Shown piece by piece: positions 1 through 5,832 of a stretch of DNA of 7,010 bases (within the stretch, counting starts at the first letter, position 1; each line of letters opens with the position of its first letter). The notes under the pieces are model-generated. The model had not been told where the DNA came from, searched no databases, and worked only from the letters and a program-made list of their open reading frames with translations. The position numbers were made by a program, and so were the translations under genes. Origin of the DNA: an uncultured Clostridia bacterium (GTDB lineage: Bacteria > Bacillota > Clostridia > Lachnospirales > Anaerotignaceae); assembly GCA_937888765.1 (NCBI GenBank), contig CALASU010000034.1, positions 1 to 7,010 of the forward strand. The letters run 5' to 3'.

Positions 1-70
1 CGCAGGGTGTGGGACAGCGTCCCACGGTTTTCAGAAGCACTGCCGGGGGTTTGGGGGCAGAGCCCCCAAG
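1..70 (-). repeat. GC-rich hairpin repeat, copy A (cut by window edge)
   Basis: Two compact hairpins are visible. One is GTGGGAC-AGC-GTCCCAC (9-25), the other TTGGGGGC-AGA-GCCCCCAA (51-69); both have 3-nt loops and perfect stems. Read on the minus strand, the unit starts six bases after the TAG stop of the SpoIID-family gene as TTCTTGGGGGC and continues AAACCCCCGGCAG. The same order of motifs occurs just after the aldolase stop at 4324 and, inverted, at 4466-4498. Neither hairpin is followed by a T-tract on the minus strand, so it is not a textbook terminator. It could be an end of a dispersed REP/MITE-like element that continues beyond the window. Confidence 0.6.
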
Positions 71-75
71 AACCA

Positions 76-2379
76 CTAATACACCACCCGTTCCACCGTC
101 GTTCCCGGGAAATAGTGTGCGATGATCTCCGCCGCCGTTTTCCCCTGTTCTGCCAACGCTTTTGCCCCGTACTGGCTCATACCGACACCATGTCCGTATC
201 CACCGCCGTATAGTGCAACGCCCGTCAGTACCCCCTCAGCATTCCGCATTTCCTTTACAGCAAAGAAACCACTGGGAAGCATCTGATTTCCCGTCAGCGT
301 CCCCCCGCTTTTTCTCTGTAAATAAATCGGCTCGCCAATCGTCAGCCTTGTAGGAGAAAGCACCCGTCTGATGGCATATTCTGTTTTAACAGTCACTTCC
401 GCTTTTTCAAAGATCAGCTTCAGTTCCATCGCAACCCCGCCGCTTCCCCGTCTTTCCACACAGATATTTGTCAGTTTTCCCGTATCCGAAAGACTGCCTT
501 TTTCCACAACGATCAATGCAGGGTTTGTTTCTGCCACCGTCTGCAGGGTTTTCCCCAGAATCTCCGTAAGCTGTCCACAGCCAAAATAAACCTTCCACCG
601 ATACCAAGGAGAATCCTTGTCATAGCCCTCTTTCTCCCAATCCTGCCAGAACGCAAGCCATTCTTCTTCTGTTTTGGGTGCTGCGAAATCTCCGTGCGGC
701 TGTGCCTGCAAATACGGCTTGCCCTTGCCGCTGAAACTGCCGTCTTTAGACCAGACTTCCTCGCTCCCTGCCCCAAAGCCGCAGGAAGTGGAATAAAAAT
801 ACGTCTGGGCAATCTTTCCCTCTGCTACTGCACACATCCCCGCCGTGGCATATACCGCCGACTCTGCCGTTTTATTTTCTTCATATCCCAGATATACCTG
901 ACTGGCTGTGGTATCCGTCATATGTGCCCCGTCCTTGCAGTAGGTATTTCCATAAAACTGATGATACGCATAGCTGCGAGCTGTAATCGCCTGTGCTTCC
1001 AAAGCACCCTGTCCAAAACTTGTCGGCATTTCATGCGGCACAACACCCAGCAGATACCGCTCCAAGGGCAGTTCATTGATAACAGTAAAACCATTTTCCC
1101 GCTTTTCCAGTTCCAGAATCCCCTCATAGCAATGCGTTGTACCATCAGCAAAGGTCAGCCAGATCGGACTTTCCGAGGTGATCGTCAGCAGCCCATGCTG
1201 AAACCACGGCAAATCTGCTGTTAAAATCGCTTTTTCTTCTGAAGAAAATTGCTTTTCACGCTTTCCATTCTTCAGCATAAATCCCTTTTCTGCCGAAACT
1301 GTCAGCTTCTGCTGTGCTTCTCCTTTCAAGAAAATCCGCACATTCTCCAGAAGTGCATCCTTTTGCACGACTGCCCCGCAGACTTCCCCATTTTTCAGAT
1401 AATATTCTGCCGTATCCGTTCCACAGATCAGATTCTTGTAGCTTTCTTTTTGCAGTTCTTCCCCCCTGCTGTCATAAATGCGCGGATTCTCTGCCCACGG
1501 CAATGCCCCCTGCCCTGCCAGATAAATCTCCTTGCCGTCAATGCGTTTTACCGTATCTGTTCCGATTTTTTCCGCAGGGATGATCTCTGTCGGCTTGCCC
1601 TGCTCCAATTTTACATCTGCCAGCCCTTCCGTAACTTCTCCATTATAGACAAATACCGCCGTTCCCATGCCTGTATCCAGTACAAGCTGTCCATCTGCTT
1701 CCCTGCAATAGATATTCTGTATCGTAGGCGATGCCGCTTCTACAGACAGTAGTGCTACGATTTTCCCATCTTTCTCCAGAAAGCGGATACGACTGCCTGC
1801 ATACGGCTGTAATTCTATTCCATCAGCCGTAAAAACCCCCGTATCAAACAGATTCTCTTCCACCGAAAGCAATACCGCCGTTTCTTCCGTAATGCCGTAG
1901 GAATACAGGCTGTCCTCGCCCCGCCGTGCTTCCAGAGCCTTTTGAAGAAGCTGTACCCATAATTCATAGGATACTGCCATATTTTTATTTTCATCCGTCA
2001 GAACCATACGGCTGTCATAATCAGGTGCCAGCCTGTCCATCAGAATCTGTGCTTCCCATAACGTCAGGGCATCCTTTGGACGGAAGTCGCCTTCTTCTCC
2101 GCCCGAAAAAAAGCCTTTTTCCACAGTTCCGCAGATATAGGGATACGCCCAGTCTTCCACAGCTACATCTGAAAAATGGACTTCCGTCTGTATATTCTCC
2201 AGTTCTTCCGCTGTAAAAAATGCTAATGCAATTGTCTTTGCCGCCTGTTCCCGACTGATCGAAAAACTATCCCCGATTCGTCCCGCTTCTATATTCATTT
2301 CTTTTGCTTCCTGCCGCACAGAAGAACAGCCTGCAAACAGACAAAGGATCATTCCTGTCAGTATCAGATATTTTTTCAT
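76..2379 (-). CDS. SLH-like / SpoIID (LytB) domain lipoprotein
   Basis: Predicted 767-aa membrane-anchored cell-wall protein. Residues 1-18 form a lipoprotein signal peptide (KK, hydrophobic core, LFAGC) with Cys18 as the lipidation site. Residues about 40-118 resemble an S-layer-homology repeat (FSDV at 69, then DWAYPYI, then a GDFRP-like segment at 97). Residues about 120-395 are not recognised. Residues about 395-767 are a SpoIID domain: LPLERYLLGVVPHEMP carries the expected catalytic Glu450, followed by ARSYA (467), YSTSCGFGAGSEEVW (529-543) and the C-terminal GHGVGMSQYGA (729-739). SpoIID proteins are lytic transglycosylases acting on peptidoglycan stripped of stem peptides, normally during engulfment; canonical ones are about 330 aa, so this is much larger. 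The start at 2379 is chosen because AGGAGG lies 7 nt upstream and it begins the signal peptide; an in-frame TTG at 2412 would bury the signal. The exact biological role is inferred. Confidence 0.9.
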   Translation of the reverse strand: MKKYLILTGMILCLFAGCSSVRQEAKEMNIEAGRIGDSFSISREQAAKTIALAFFTAEELENIQTEVHFSDVAVEDWAYPYICGTVEKGFFSGGEEGDFRPKDALTLWEAQILMDRLAPDYDSRMVLTDENKNMAVSYELWVQLLQKALEARRGEDSLYSYGITEETAVLLSVEENLFDTGVFTADGIELQPYAGSRIRFLEKDGKIVALLSVEAASPTIQNIYCREADGQLVLDTGMGTAVFVYNGEVTEGLADVKLEQGKPTEIIPAEKIGTDTVKRIDGKEIYLAGQGALPWAENPRIYDSRGEELQKESYKNLICGTDTAEYYLKNGEVCGAVVQKDALLENVRIFLKGEAQQKLTVSAEKGFMLKNGKREKQFSSEEKAILTADLPWFQHGLLTITSESPIWLTFADGTTHCYEGILELEKRENGFTVINELPLERYLLGVVPHEMPTSFGQGALEAQAITARSYAYHQFYGNTYCKDGAHMTDTTASQVYLGYEENKTAESAVYATAGMCAVAEGKIAQTYFYSTSCGFGAGSEEVWSKDGSFSGKGKPYLQAQPHGDFAAPKTEEEWLAFWQDWEKEGYDKDSPWYRWKVYFGCGQLTEILGKTLQTVAETNPALIVVEKGSLSDTGKLTNICVERRGSGGVAMELKLIFEKAEVTVKTEYAIRRVLSPTRLTIGEPIYLQRKSGGTLTGNQMLPSGFFAVKEMRNAEGVLTGVALYGGGYGHGVGMSQYGAKALAEQGKTAAEIIAHYFPGTTVERVVY

Positions 2380-2397
2380 ACCCTCGCCTCCTGCATC

Positions 2398-2427
2398 ATT
2401 GTATGCAGACAAGCCCCCATTTTATGA
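2398..2427 (-). promoter_or_regulatory. Sigma-E-like promoter for the SpoIID-family gene
   Basis: On the minus strand CATACAAT (2398-2405) matches the sigma-E -10 consensus. It lies 14 nt downstream of TCATAAAA (2420-2427), which resembles the sigma-E -35 element. In B. subtilis spoIID belongs to the sigma-E mother-cell regulon, so the match fits the gene. One caution: the start site would fall about 7 nt beyond the -10, leaving almost no leader before the AGGAGG. Confidence 0.5.
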
Positions 2428-2440
2428 ATCTTTATAAATC

Positions 2441-2471
2441 AAAAAAATCCATAGATATCATATCTATGGAT
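2441..2471 (-). terminator. Rho-independent terminator of the 6S RNA unit
   Basis: A perfect 11-bp stem (2447-2457 with 2461-2471) and a 3-nt loop are followed on the minus strand by a run of T (2441-2446). It sits about 20 nt past the closing stem of the 6S RNA and ends transcripts coming from it and probably from lspA. It also insulates the SpoIID-family gene downstream. Confidence 0.9.
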
Positions 2472-2481
2472 CAGATTACAA

Positions 2482-2679
2482 AAATAAAAATCCCGAAATT
2501 GCCGGTCTTACCTCTTGACACCTAGCCTAAGCCAGGTGGGTTTCCGCAGCTAGAGAATCTGCCTTCCTCTGCCCAAAGGGAATTAGCTTGAGGCCTGACA
2601 TATCTTTCGCATGATAGGAGTCCCGAGTCAGAAATGTAGGTTCAAATATGGTAAGTTGTCGAACATTTCAGGATTGTTA
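2482..2679 (-). ncRNA. ssrS: 6S RNA
   Basis: 6S RNA mimics an open promoter, binds the housekeeping RNA polymerase holoenzyme and dampens transcription in stationary phase. The ends form a long closing stem: ATCCTGAAAT (2665-2674) pairs with ATTTCGGGAT (2491-2500), with one G-U pair. A second block CTTACC (2650-2655) pairs with GGTAAG (2507-2512). The 5' motif CCTGAAATGTTCG and the 3' motif CCGGCAATTTCGGG closely resemble the proteobacterial 6S ends (CCTGAGATGTTCG and CGGCATCTCGG). The 3' side of the central region carries a small hairpin, CACCT...AGGTG (2520-2539), as in E. coli 6S. The core is about 183 nt, the usual size. A TATAAT lies 7 nt upstream of the proposed start, and a terminator follows. 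The identity comes from pattern recognition, not a covariance model; exact ends are approximate. Confidence 0.8.
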
Positions 2680-2685
2680 TCGCGA

Positions 2686-2691
2686 ATTATA
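2686..2691 (-). promoter_or_regulatory. Proximal 6S RNA promoter (-10 element)
   Basis: TATAAT on the minus strand ends 7 nt before position 2679, which would place the 5' end about 5 nt before the closing stem, as expected for mature 6S RNA. No good -35 is present 16-18 nt upstream (CACTGC is the best placed), so the promoter may be weak, activator-dependent, or replaced by processing from the distal promoter. Confidence 0.5.
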
Positions 2692-2752
2692 AAGTTTTCC
2701 ATATGAGGGCAGTGTCCGTTACATAAAGTCCTTTTCTCCACCTCTCACGCAC

Positions 2753-2781
2753 ATTATACTACATAATTTTTAAAACGGCAA
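2753..2781 (-). promoter_or_regulatory. Distal sigma-A promoter upstream of 6S RNA
   Basis: On the minus strand TTGCCG (2776-2781), a 17-nt spacer and a perfect TATAAT (2753-2758) form a strong housekeeping promoter. It begins only 9 nt after the lspA stop codon. Transcripts would start near 2746 and carry about 70 nt before the mature 6S RNA, parallel to the two-promoter arrangement of E. coli ssrS. No convincing protein-coding gene lies in the leader. The gene-free stretch 2380-2790 is thus accounted for by this promoter, the 6S RNA, its terminator and the SpoIID promoter. Confidence 0.75.
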
Positions 2782-2790
2782 CACTTAAAA

Positions 2791-3249
2791 TCATTTTTTT
2801 ACATTTTTAAATAAGGGAATGATTGTCAAGGGGATTGCCCCCAGCATAATTGCCAAATCTGCTATGTTAAAAATAGGCATATTGCGCCCCTCTTTGTGGA
2901 TATAGAGGAAGTCGGTCACAGTTCCCTGCAACAGACGTTCCAAAAAATTACCAAGACCGCCGCCAAGGATCATTGCCATTCCCATCATCGGACGTTTATT
3001 ATTTTTTTCAAATAATGCCTGCACGAACAGTACACTGTATATCGAAAGCAGTGCACCTGTAAAAGCAAGAATACCGTTTCTTTTTCCGTCAAACTTATGA
3101 TATGCCATTCCGTTGTTTTTTATGTGCCAGAGATACAGGCGATTTCTGGCAATTTCTTTTTTTCGGTTCAGGGGTAATTTTTTGTTTGCCCAGTACTTTG
3201 TGCCCCAGTCCAAGCCGAATACTGCAAAAAATGTAAACACCGCTCTCAT
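2791..3249 (-). CDS. lspA: Divergent lipoprotein signal peptidase II
   Basis: Membrane aspartyl protease that removes signal peptides from diacylglyceryl-modified prolipoproteins. The 152-aa length and four hydrophobic segments (about 1-17, 60-80, 88-105, 125-147) are standard. Family motifs are present in order: LDWGTKYW around Asp14, NNGMAYHKF at 45-53, GGGLGNFLERL at 97-106, VTDF with Asp113, and FNIAD with Asp131. Asp113 and Asp131 are the expected catalytic pair. The usual GNxxDR motif reads GNFLER, an Asp-to-Glu change at residue 104, so this may be a second, divergent LspA copy. AGGAGG lies 7 nt before the ATG at 3249. The gene is divergent from the aldolase; its own promoter is unclear, since the TATAAT at 3310-3315 lacks a good -35. 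No terminator separates it from the 6S promoter. Confidence 0.85.
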   Translation of the reverse strand: MRAVFTFFAVFGLDWGTKYWANKKLPLNRKKEIARNRLYLWHIKNNGMAYHKFDGKRNGILAFTGALLSIYSVLFVQALFEKNNKRPMMGMAMILGGGLGNFLERLLQGTVTDFLYIHKEGRNMPIFNIADLAIMLGAIPLTIIPLFKNVKK

Positions 3250-3288
3250 TTTTTAACCTCCTGACAAAATCTTTTCCTCTCAAATACC

Positions 3289-3317
3289 TTGCCACAAAAC
3301 ATCTGACGTATTATAAT
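3289..3317 (+). promoter_or_regulatory. Sigma-A promoter of the aldolase gene
   Basis: TTGCCA (3289-3294), 17 nt, TATAAT (3312-3317). The start would be near 3324, giving a leader of about 50 nt that ends in GAGGTG 7 nt before the ATG. The -10 lies in the palindrome ATTATAAT (3310-3317), so a -10 for the opposite strand, toward lspA, overlaps it. Confidence 0.8.
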
Positions 3318-3374
3318 TCTAATATATGGAAATGCTGTTTGTAAACATGAAAAAAATTTGTGAGGTGTTTTGAT

Positions 3375-4322
3375 ATGGCTTTAGTAACTACAAAAAAAAT
3401 GTTTGAAAAGGCTTTTGAAGGCGGCTATGCAATCGGTGCATTCAACATCAACAACATGGAAATCATTCAGGGTGTTGTTGCAGCTGCACAGGCACAGAAT
3501 TCCGCTGTTATTCTGCAGGTTTCCAAATCTGCGCTGAAATATGCACATCCTAAATATCTGAAAGCAATGGTAGATGCGGCGATCGAAGAAACAGGTCTGG
3601 ATATCGCTCTGCATCTGGATCACGGCTCTGATTTTGAAGTATGCAAGGACTGCATCGAATACGGCTTCACTTCCGTTATGTTCGACGGTTCTCATCTGGA
3701 CTATGAAGAAAACGTAGCACAGACAAAGAAAATCGTTGAATACGCACACGAAAGAGGCGTAGTAGTAGAAGCAGAACTGGGCAAACTGGCAGGCGTTGAA
3801 GACGAAGTAAAAGTAAACGCTGCCGATGCAACATACACAGACCCCGATCAGGCAGTTGATTTCGTAAAACGCACAGGCGTTGACTCTCTGGCTATCGCAA
3901 TCGGCACAAGCCACGGTGCTTACAAATTCAAAGGCGAAGCAAAACTGGACTTCGACAGACTGGCTACAATCACAGAAAAACTGGAAGCGGAAGGCATCCA
4001 CAACTTCCCTATCGTACTGCACGGTGCTTCTTCCGTTGATGAAAAATGCGTTGCAATGTGCAATGAATATGGCGGCAATATCGCAGGTGCAAAAGGTATC
4101 CCCGCTGATATGCTGAGAAAGGCTTCTTCCATGGCTGTATGCAAGATCAACATGGATACAGACCTCAGACTGGCTCTGACAGCGGCAATCCGCAAATCCT
4201 TCGGCGATGATCCCGCAGCATTTGACCCTCGCGGTTACCTGGGTGCAGGCCGTCAGCTGATTCAGGAACTGGTAGAAGACAAGATCAAAAACGTAATCGG
4301 TTCCACAAACTCTATGGCGTAA
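3375..4322 (+). CDS. fba: Class II fructose-1,6-bisphosphate aldolase
   Basis: Cytosolic zinc aldolase that reversibly cleaves fructose 1,6-bisphosphate to glyceraldehyde 3-phosphate and dihydroxyacetone phosphate in glycolysis and gluconeogenesis. The 315-aa TIM-barrel protein shows LHLDHG at 79-84 (catalytic Asp82, zinc ligand His83), VEAELG (Glu134), the second zinc histidine in GTSHGAYKF (His180), the third in LHGASS (His216), and the phosphate-binding NMDTD at 259-263. The length suits the clostridial type. The ATG at 3375 is chosen over an in-frame GTG at 3360 because GAGGTG lies 7 nt before the ATG and the GTG overlaps that site. It has its own promoter. No conventional terminator follows; a hairpin-rich repeat begins 2 nt after the TAA. 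A related ketose-bisphosphate aldolase (tagatose) is a less likely alternative. Confidence 0.95.
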   Translation: MALVTTKKMFEKAFEGGYAIGAFNINNMEIIQGVVAAAQAQNSAVILQVSKSALKYAHPKYLKAMVDAAIEETGLDIALHLDHGSDFEVCKDCIEYGFTSVMFDGSHLDYEENVAQTKKIVEYAHERGVVVEAELGKLAGVEDEVKVNAADATYTDPDQAVDFVKRTGVDSLAIAIGTSHGAYKFKGEAKLDFDRLATITEKLEAEGIHNFPIVLHGASSVDEKCVAMCNEYGGNIAGAKGIPADMLRKASSMAVCKINMDTDLRLALTAAIRKSFGDDPAAFDPRGYLGAGRQLIQELVEDKIKNVIGSTNSMA

Positions 4323-4323
4323 A

Positions 4324-4498
4324 TTCTTGGGGCGTTGCCCCAAACCCCACCAGGGAAATAATTTCCCTGAGCCCTTATATGACACAAAACTGCGTTTTGT
4401 GTGAGGATATTTTTAGTCCTCGCAAAAACGCAGTTTTTGCAAATACGGGTGCAGGGGCTTAGCTCCTGCTGGGGGTATTGGGGGCAACGCCCCCAAGG
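4324..4498. repeat. Hairpin-rich MITE-like intergenic element
   Basis: About 175 bp between the aldolase and the MBL gene are almost entirely inverted repeats. They are: TTGGGGC-GTT-GCCCCAA (4327-4343); CAGGGAAA-TAA-TTTCCCTG (4351-4369); ACACAAAA-CTGCG-TTTTGTGT (4382-4402); GAGGA...TCCTC (4403-4421); GCAAAAA-CGCAG-TTTTTGC (4422-4440); GCAGGGGC-TTA-GCTCCTGC (4451-4469, one G-T); and TTGGGGGC-AAC-GCCCCCAA (4478-4496). The left end (CTTGGGGCGTTGCCCC) and the reverse complement of the right end (CTTGGGGGCGTTGCCCCC) match, so the unit has imperfect terminal inverted repeats of about 30 bp. Copy A at 1-70 belongs to the same family. No ORF is inside. A MITE or REP-like element, or a set of post-stop mRNA-stabilising hairpins, would both fit. 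Confidence 0.7.
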
Positions 4499-4520
4499 TC
4501 TTAAAAAGGAGGAATTTTTT

Positions 4521-5402
4521 ATGTACGAATTGGTACAGGTAGCAGAAAATACATATTACATCAACTCCCCCTCCAAGATCGGCGTGTACCGCGTCAGCGA
4601 CGATGACGTCTGGCTGATCGACAGCGGCAACGATAAGGACGCAGGCAGAAAGATCCAGAAAATCCTCGACGCACAGGGCTGGAAGCTGACTGCCATCATC
4701 AATACCCATTCCAACGCAGACCATGACGGCGGCAATACGCTGCTGCAGAATCGTCTGAACTGTGCAGTCTATACCACACCTATGGAAAAAGCAATTGTGG
4801 AAGCCCCTATTCTGGAACCCTCTTTCCTTTATGGCGGCTATCCCTTCAAAAAACTGCGCAATAAATTCTTAATGGCAACTCCTTCTGTCGCACAGGATAT
4901 TGCACAGGCAAAACTGCCCGAGGGTATGGAATACTTCCGCCTGCCCGGTCACTTCTGGGATATGATCGGTGTAAAAACCCCCGATAACGTGTATTTCCTT
5001 GCAGACTGCATTTTCGGCGAAGGCACTGTAAATAAATATCATATTTCTTTCTTCTATGATATTGCGGCACAGTTTGAAACACTGGATATGCTGGAAAAAC
5101 TGGAAGGGAAACTCTTTATCCCTGCCCATGCAAAGCCTATGGAAGACATCAAACCTCTGGTAAAGCTGAACAGAGATAAATCTCTGGAAATTCTGGATAA
5201 CCTGCTGGAAATCTGCAAAGAACCCATGCACTTTGAACTGGTGCTGAAAAAAGTGTTCGAGCATTATAACCTGACCATGGATCATGCGCAGTATGTTCTG
5301 GTAGGCAGTACCATCCGTTCCTATCTGGCGTACCTGTCGGATAACGGCAAGGTGGAATGCTATATCGAAGACAATATGCTGCTTTGGAAAACAATTGCTT
5401 AA
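4521..5402 (+). CDS. Metallo-beta-lactamase-fold hydrolase
   Basis: A 293-aa cytosolic MBL-fold protein; the substrate cannot be told. The fold is seen in WLIDSG (31-36), THSNADHDGGN (62-72), LPGH (His144), FLADCIFGE (Asp162) and PAHAKP (His203). The metal motif HxHxDH reads HSNADH: His63, Asn65, Asp67 and His68, so one usual ligand of the first metal site is Asn. Residues about 220-293 form a separate, mostly helical C-terminal part that could be a winged-helix-like domain, as in other MBL hydrolases. The ATG at 4521 has AGGAGG 7 nt upstream; an extended reading from GTG 4401 would run through the hairpin repeat and is rejected. The ArsC/Spx-like gene follows after 27 nt, so the two probably share a transcript. 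I see no clear promoter just upstream; read-through from the aldolase is possible. Confidence 0.88.
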   Translation: MYELVQVAENTYYINSPSKIGVYRVSDDDVWLIDSGNDKDAGRKIQKILDAQGWKLTAIINTHSNADHDGGNTLLQNRLNCAVYTTPMEKAIVEAPILEPSFLYGGYPFKKLRNKFLMATPSVAQDIAQAKLPEGMEYFRLPGHFWDMIGVKTPDNVYFLADCIFGEGTVNKYHISFFYDIAAQFETLDMLEKLEGKLFIPAHAKPMEDIKPLVKLNRDKSLEILDNLLEICKEPMHFELVLKKVFEHYNLTMDHAQYVLVGSTIRSYLAYLSDNGKVECYIEDNMLLWKTIA

Positions 5403-5429
5403 AAATAAAAAACAAAAGGAGTCATCCCC

Positions 5430-5783
5430 ATGAGCATTTTATTTTTAGAGTACCCTAAATGCTCCACCTGCAAAAAAGCAAAAGCATGGCTGGAAGAAAA
5501 CAACATAACTTTCGATGACAGACATATTGTAGAACAGAATCCCACAGCAGAAGAATTGAAAGTATGGCATCAAAAAAGCGGTCTGCCTCTGAAAAAATTT
5601 TTCAATACCAGCGGACTGCTCTACAAAGAACTGAAGCTGAAGGATAAACTTCCTGCAATGACAGAGGATGAAATGTTTGATCTGCTTGCCACAAACGGTA
5701 TGCTTGTAAAACGTCCCCTGATCGTCGGAGATGATTTTGTTCTGATCGGTTTTAAAGAAGCAGAATGGGAAAAACTGAAATAA
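5430..5783 (+). CDS. ArsC/Spx-family thioredoxin-fold protein
   Basis: A 117-aa protein of the arsenate reductase (ArsC)/Spx/MgsR superfamily, with a thioredoxin-like fold. The N-terminal LEYPKCSTCKKAKAWLEE carries a CxxC pair, Cys11 and Cys14; residues 62-73 match the family's LYKELKLKDKL region; KRPLIVGDD holds Arg95 where the family has its conserved Arg-Pro. Members either reduce arsenate or act as redox sensors that bind RNA polymerase. The short VLIGF end resembles the YusI/ArsC-like group more than true Spx, but I cannot assign a reaction, and no arsenic genes are nearby. AGGAG lies 8 nt before the ATG. The gene is 27 nt after the MBL gene on the same strand and ends just before a strong terminator. 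Confidence 0.88.
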   Translation: MSILFLEYPKCSTCKKAKAWLEENNITFDDRHIVEQNPTAEELKVWHQKSGLPLKKFFNTSGLLYKELKLKDKLPAMTEDEMFDLLATNGMLVKRPLIVGDDFVLIGFKEAEWEKLK

Positions 5784-5788
5784 TCATA

Positions 5789-5825
5789 AAAAAAAGAATC
5801 TCGTAAAAAGCGAGATTCTTTTTTT
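5789..5825. terminator. Bidirectional rho-independent terminator
   Basis: GAATCTCG (5796-5803) pairs with CGAGATTC (5811-5818) around a 7-nt loop. The stem is flanked by seven A on the left and seven T on the right, so a U-run follows it on both strands. It ends the MBL-ArsC/Spx unit on the plus strand and the radical SAM gene on the minus strand. Confidence 0.95.
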
Positions 5826-5832
5826 GTACTAT

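Noticed and set aside
694..1752. Plus-strand open frames of 176 and 167 codons
   Set aside because: They lie opposite the SpoIID-family gene, have no ribosome site and show no recognisable motif.
2719..2724. AGGTGGAGAAAAGG followed by ATG-TAA on the minus strand in the 6S precursor leader (a start-stop minimal ORF)
   Set aside because: It is short enough to arise by chance, and a 6S precursor is not expected to be translated.
3310..3338. Minus-strand TATAAT as the lspA promoter
   Set aside because: The -10 is good only because ATTATAAT is a palindrome; the -35 position (ACAGCA) is poor, so it is not listed as a feature.
4327..4369. Hairpins after the aldolase stop as an intrinsic terminator
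   Set aside because: Neither stem is followed by a run of T, so termination is unproven; treated as part of the repeat element.
3381..4385. 334-codon open frame on the minus strand across the whole aldolase gene
   Set aside because: It is antisense to an unmistakable aldolase, rich in Cys and Phe with no domain-like pattern, and explained by the strong codon bias of the aldolase gene.
4401..4520. N-terminal extension of the MBL protein from a GTG at 4401
   Set aside because: The extension runs through the hairpin repeat, lacks a ribosome site, and the ATG at 4521 has an ideal AGGAGG.
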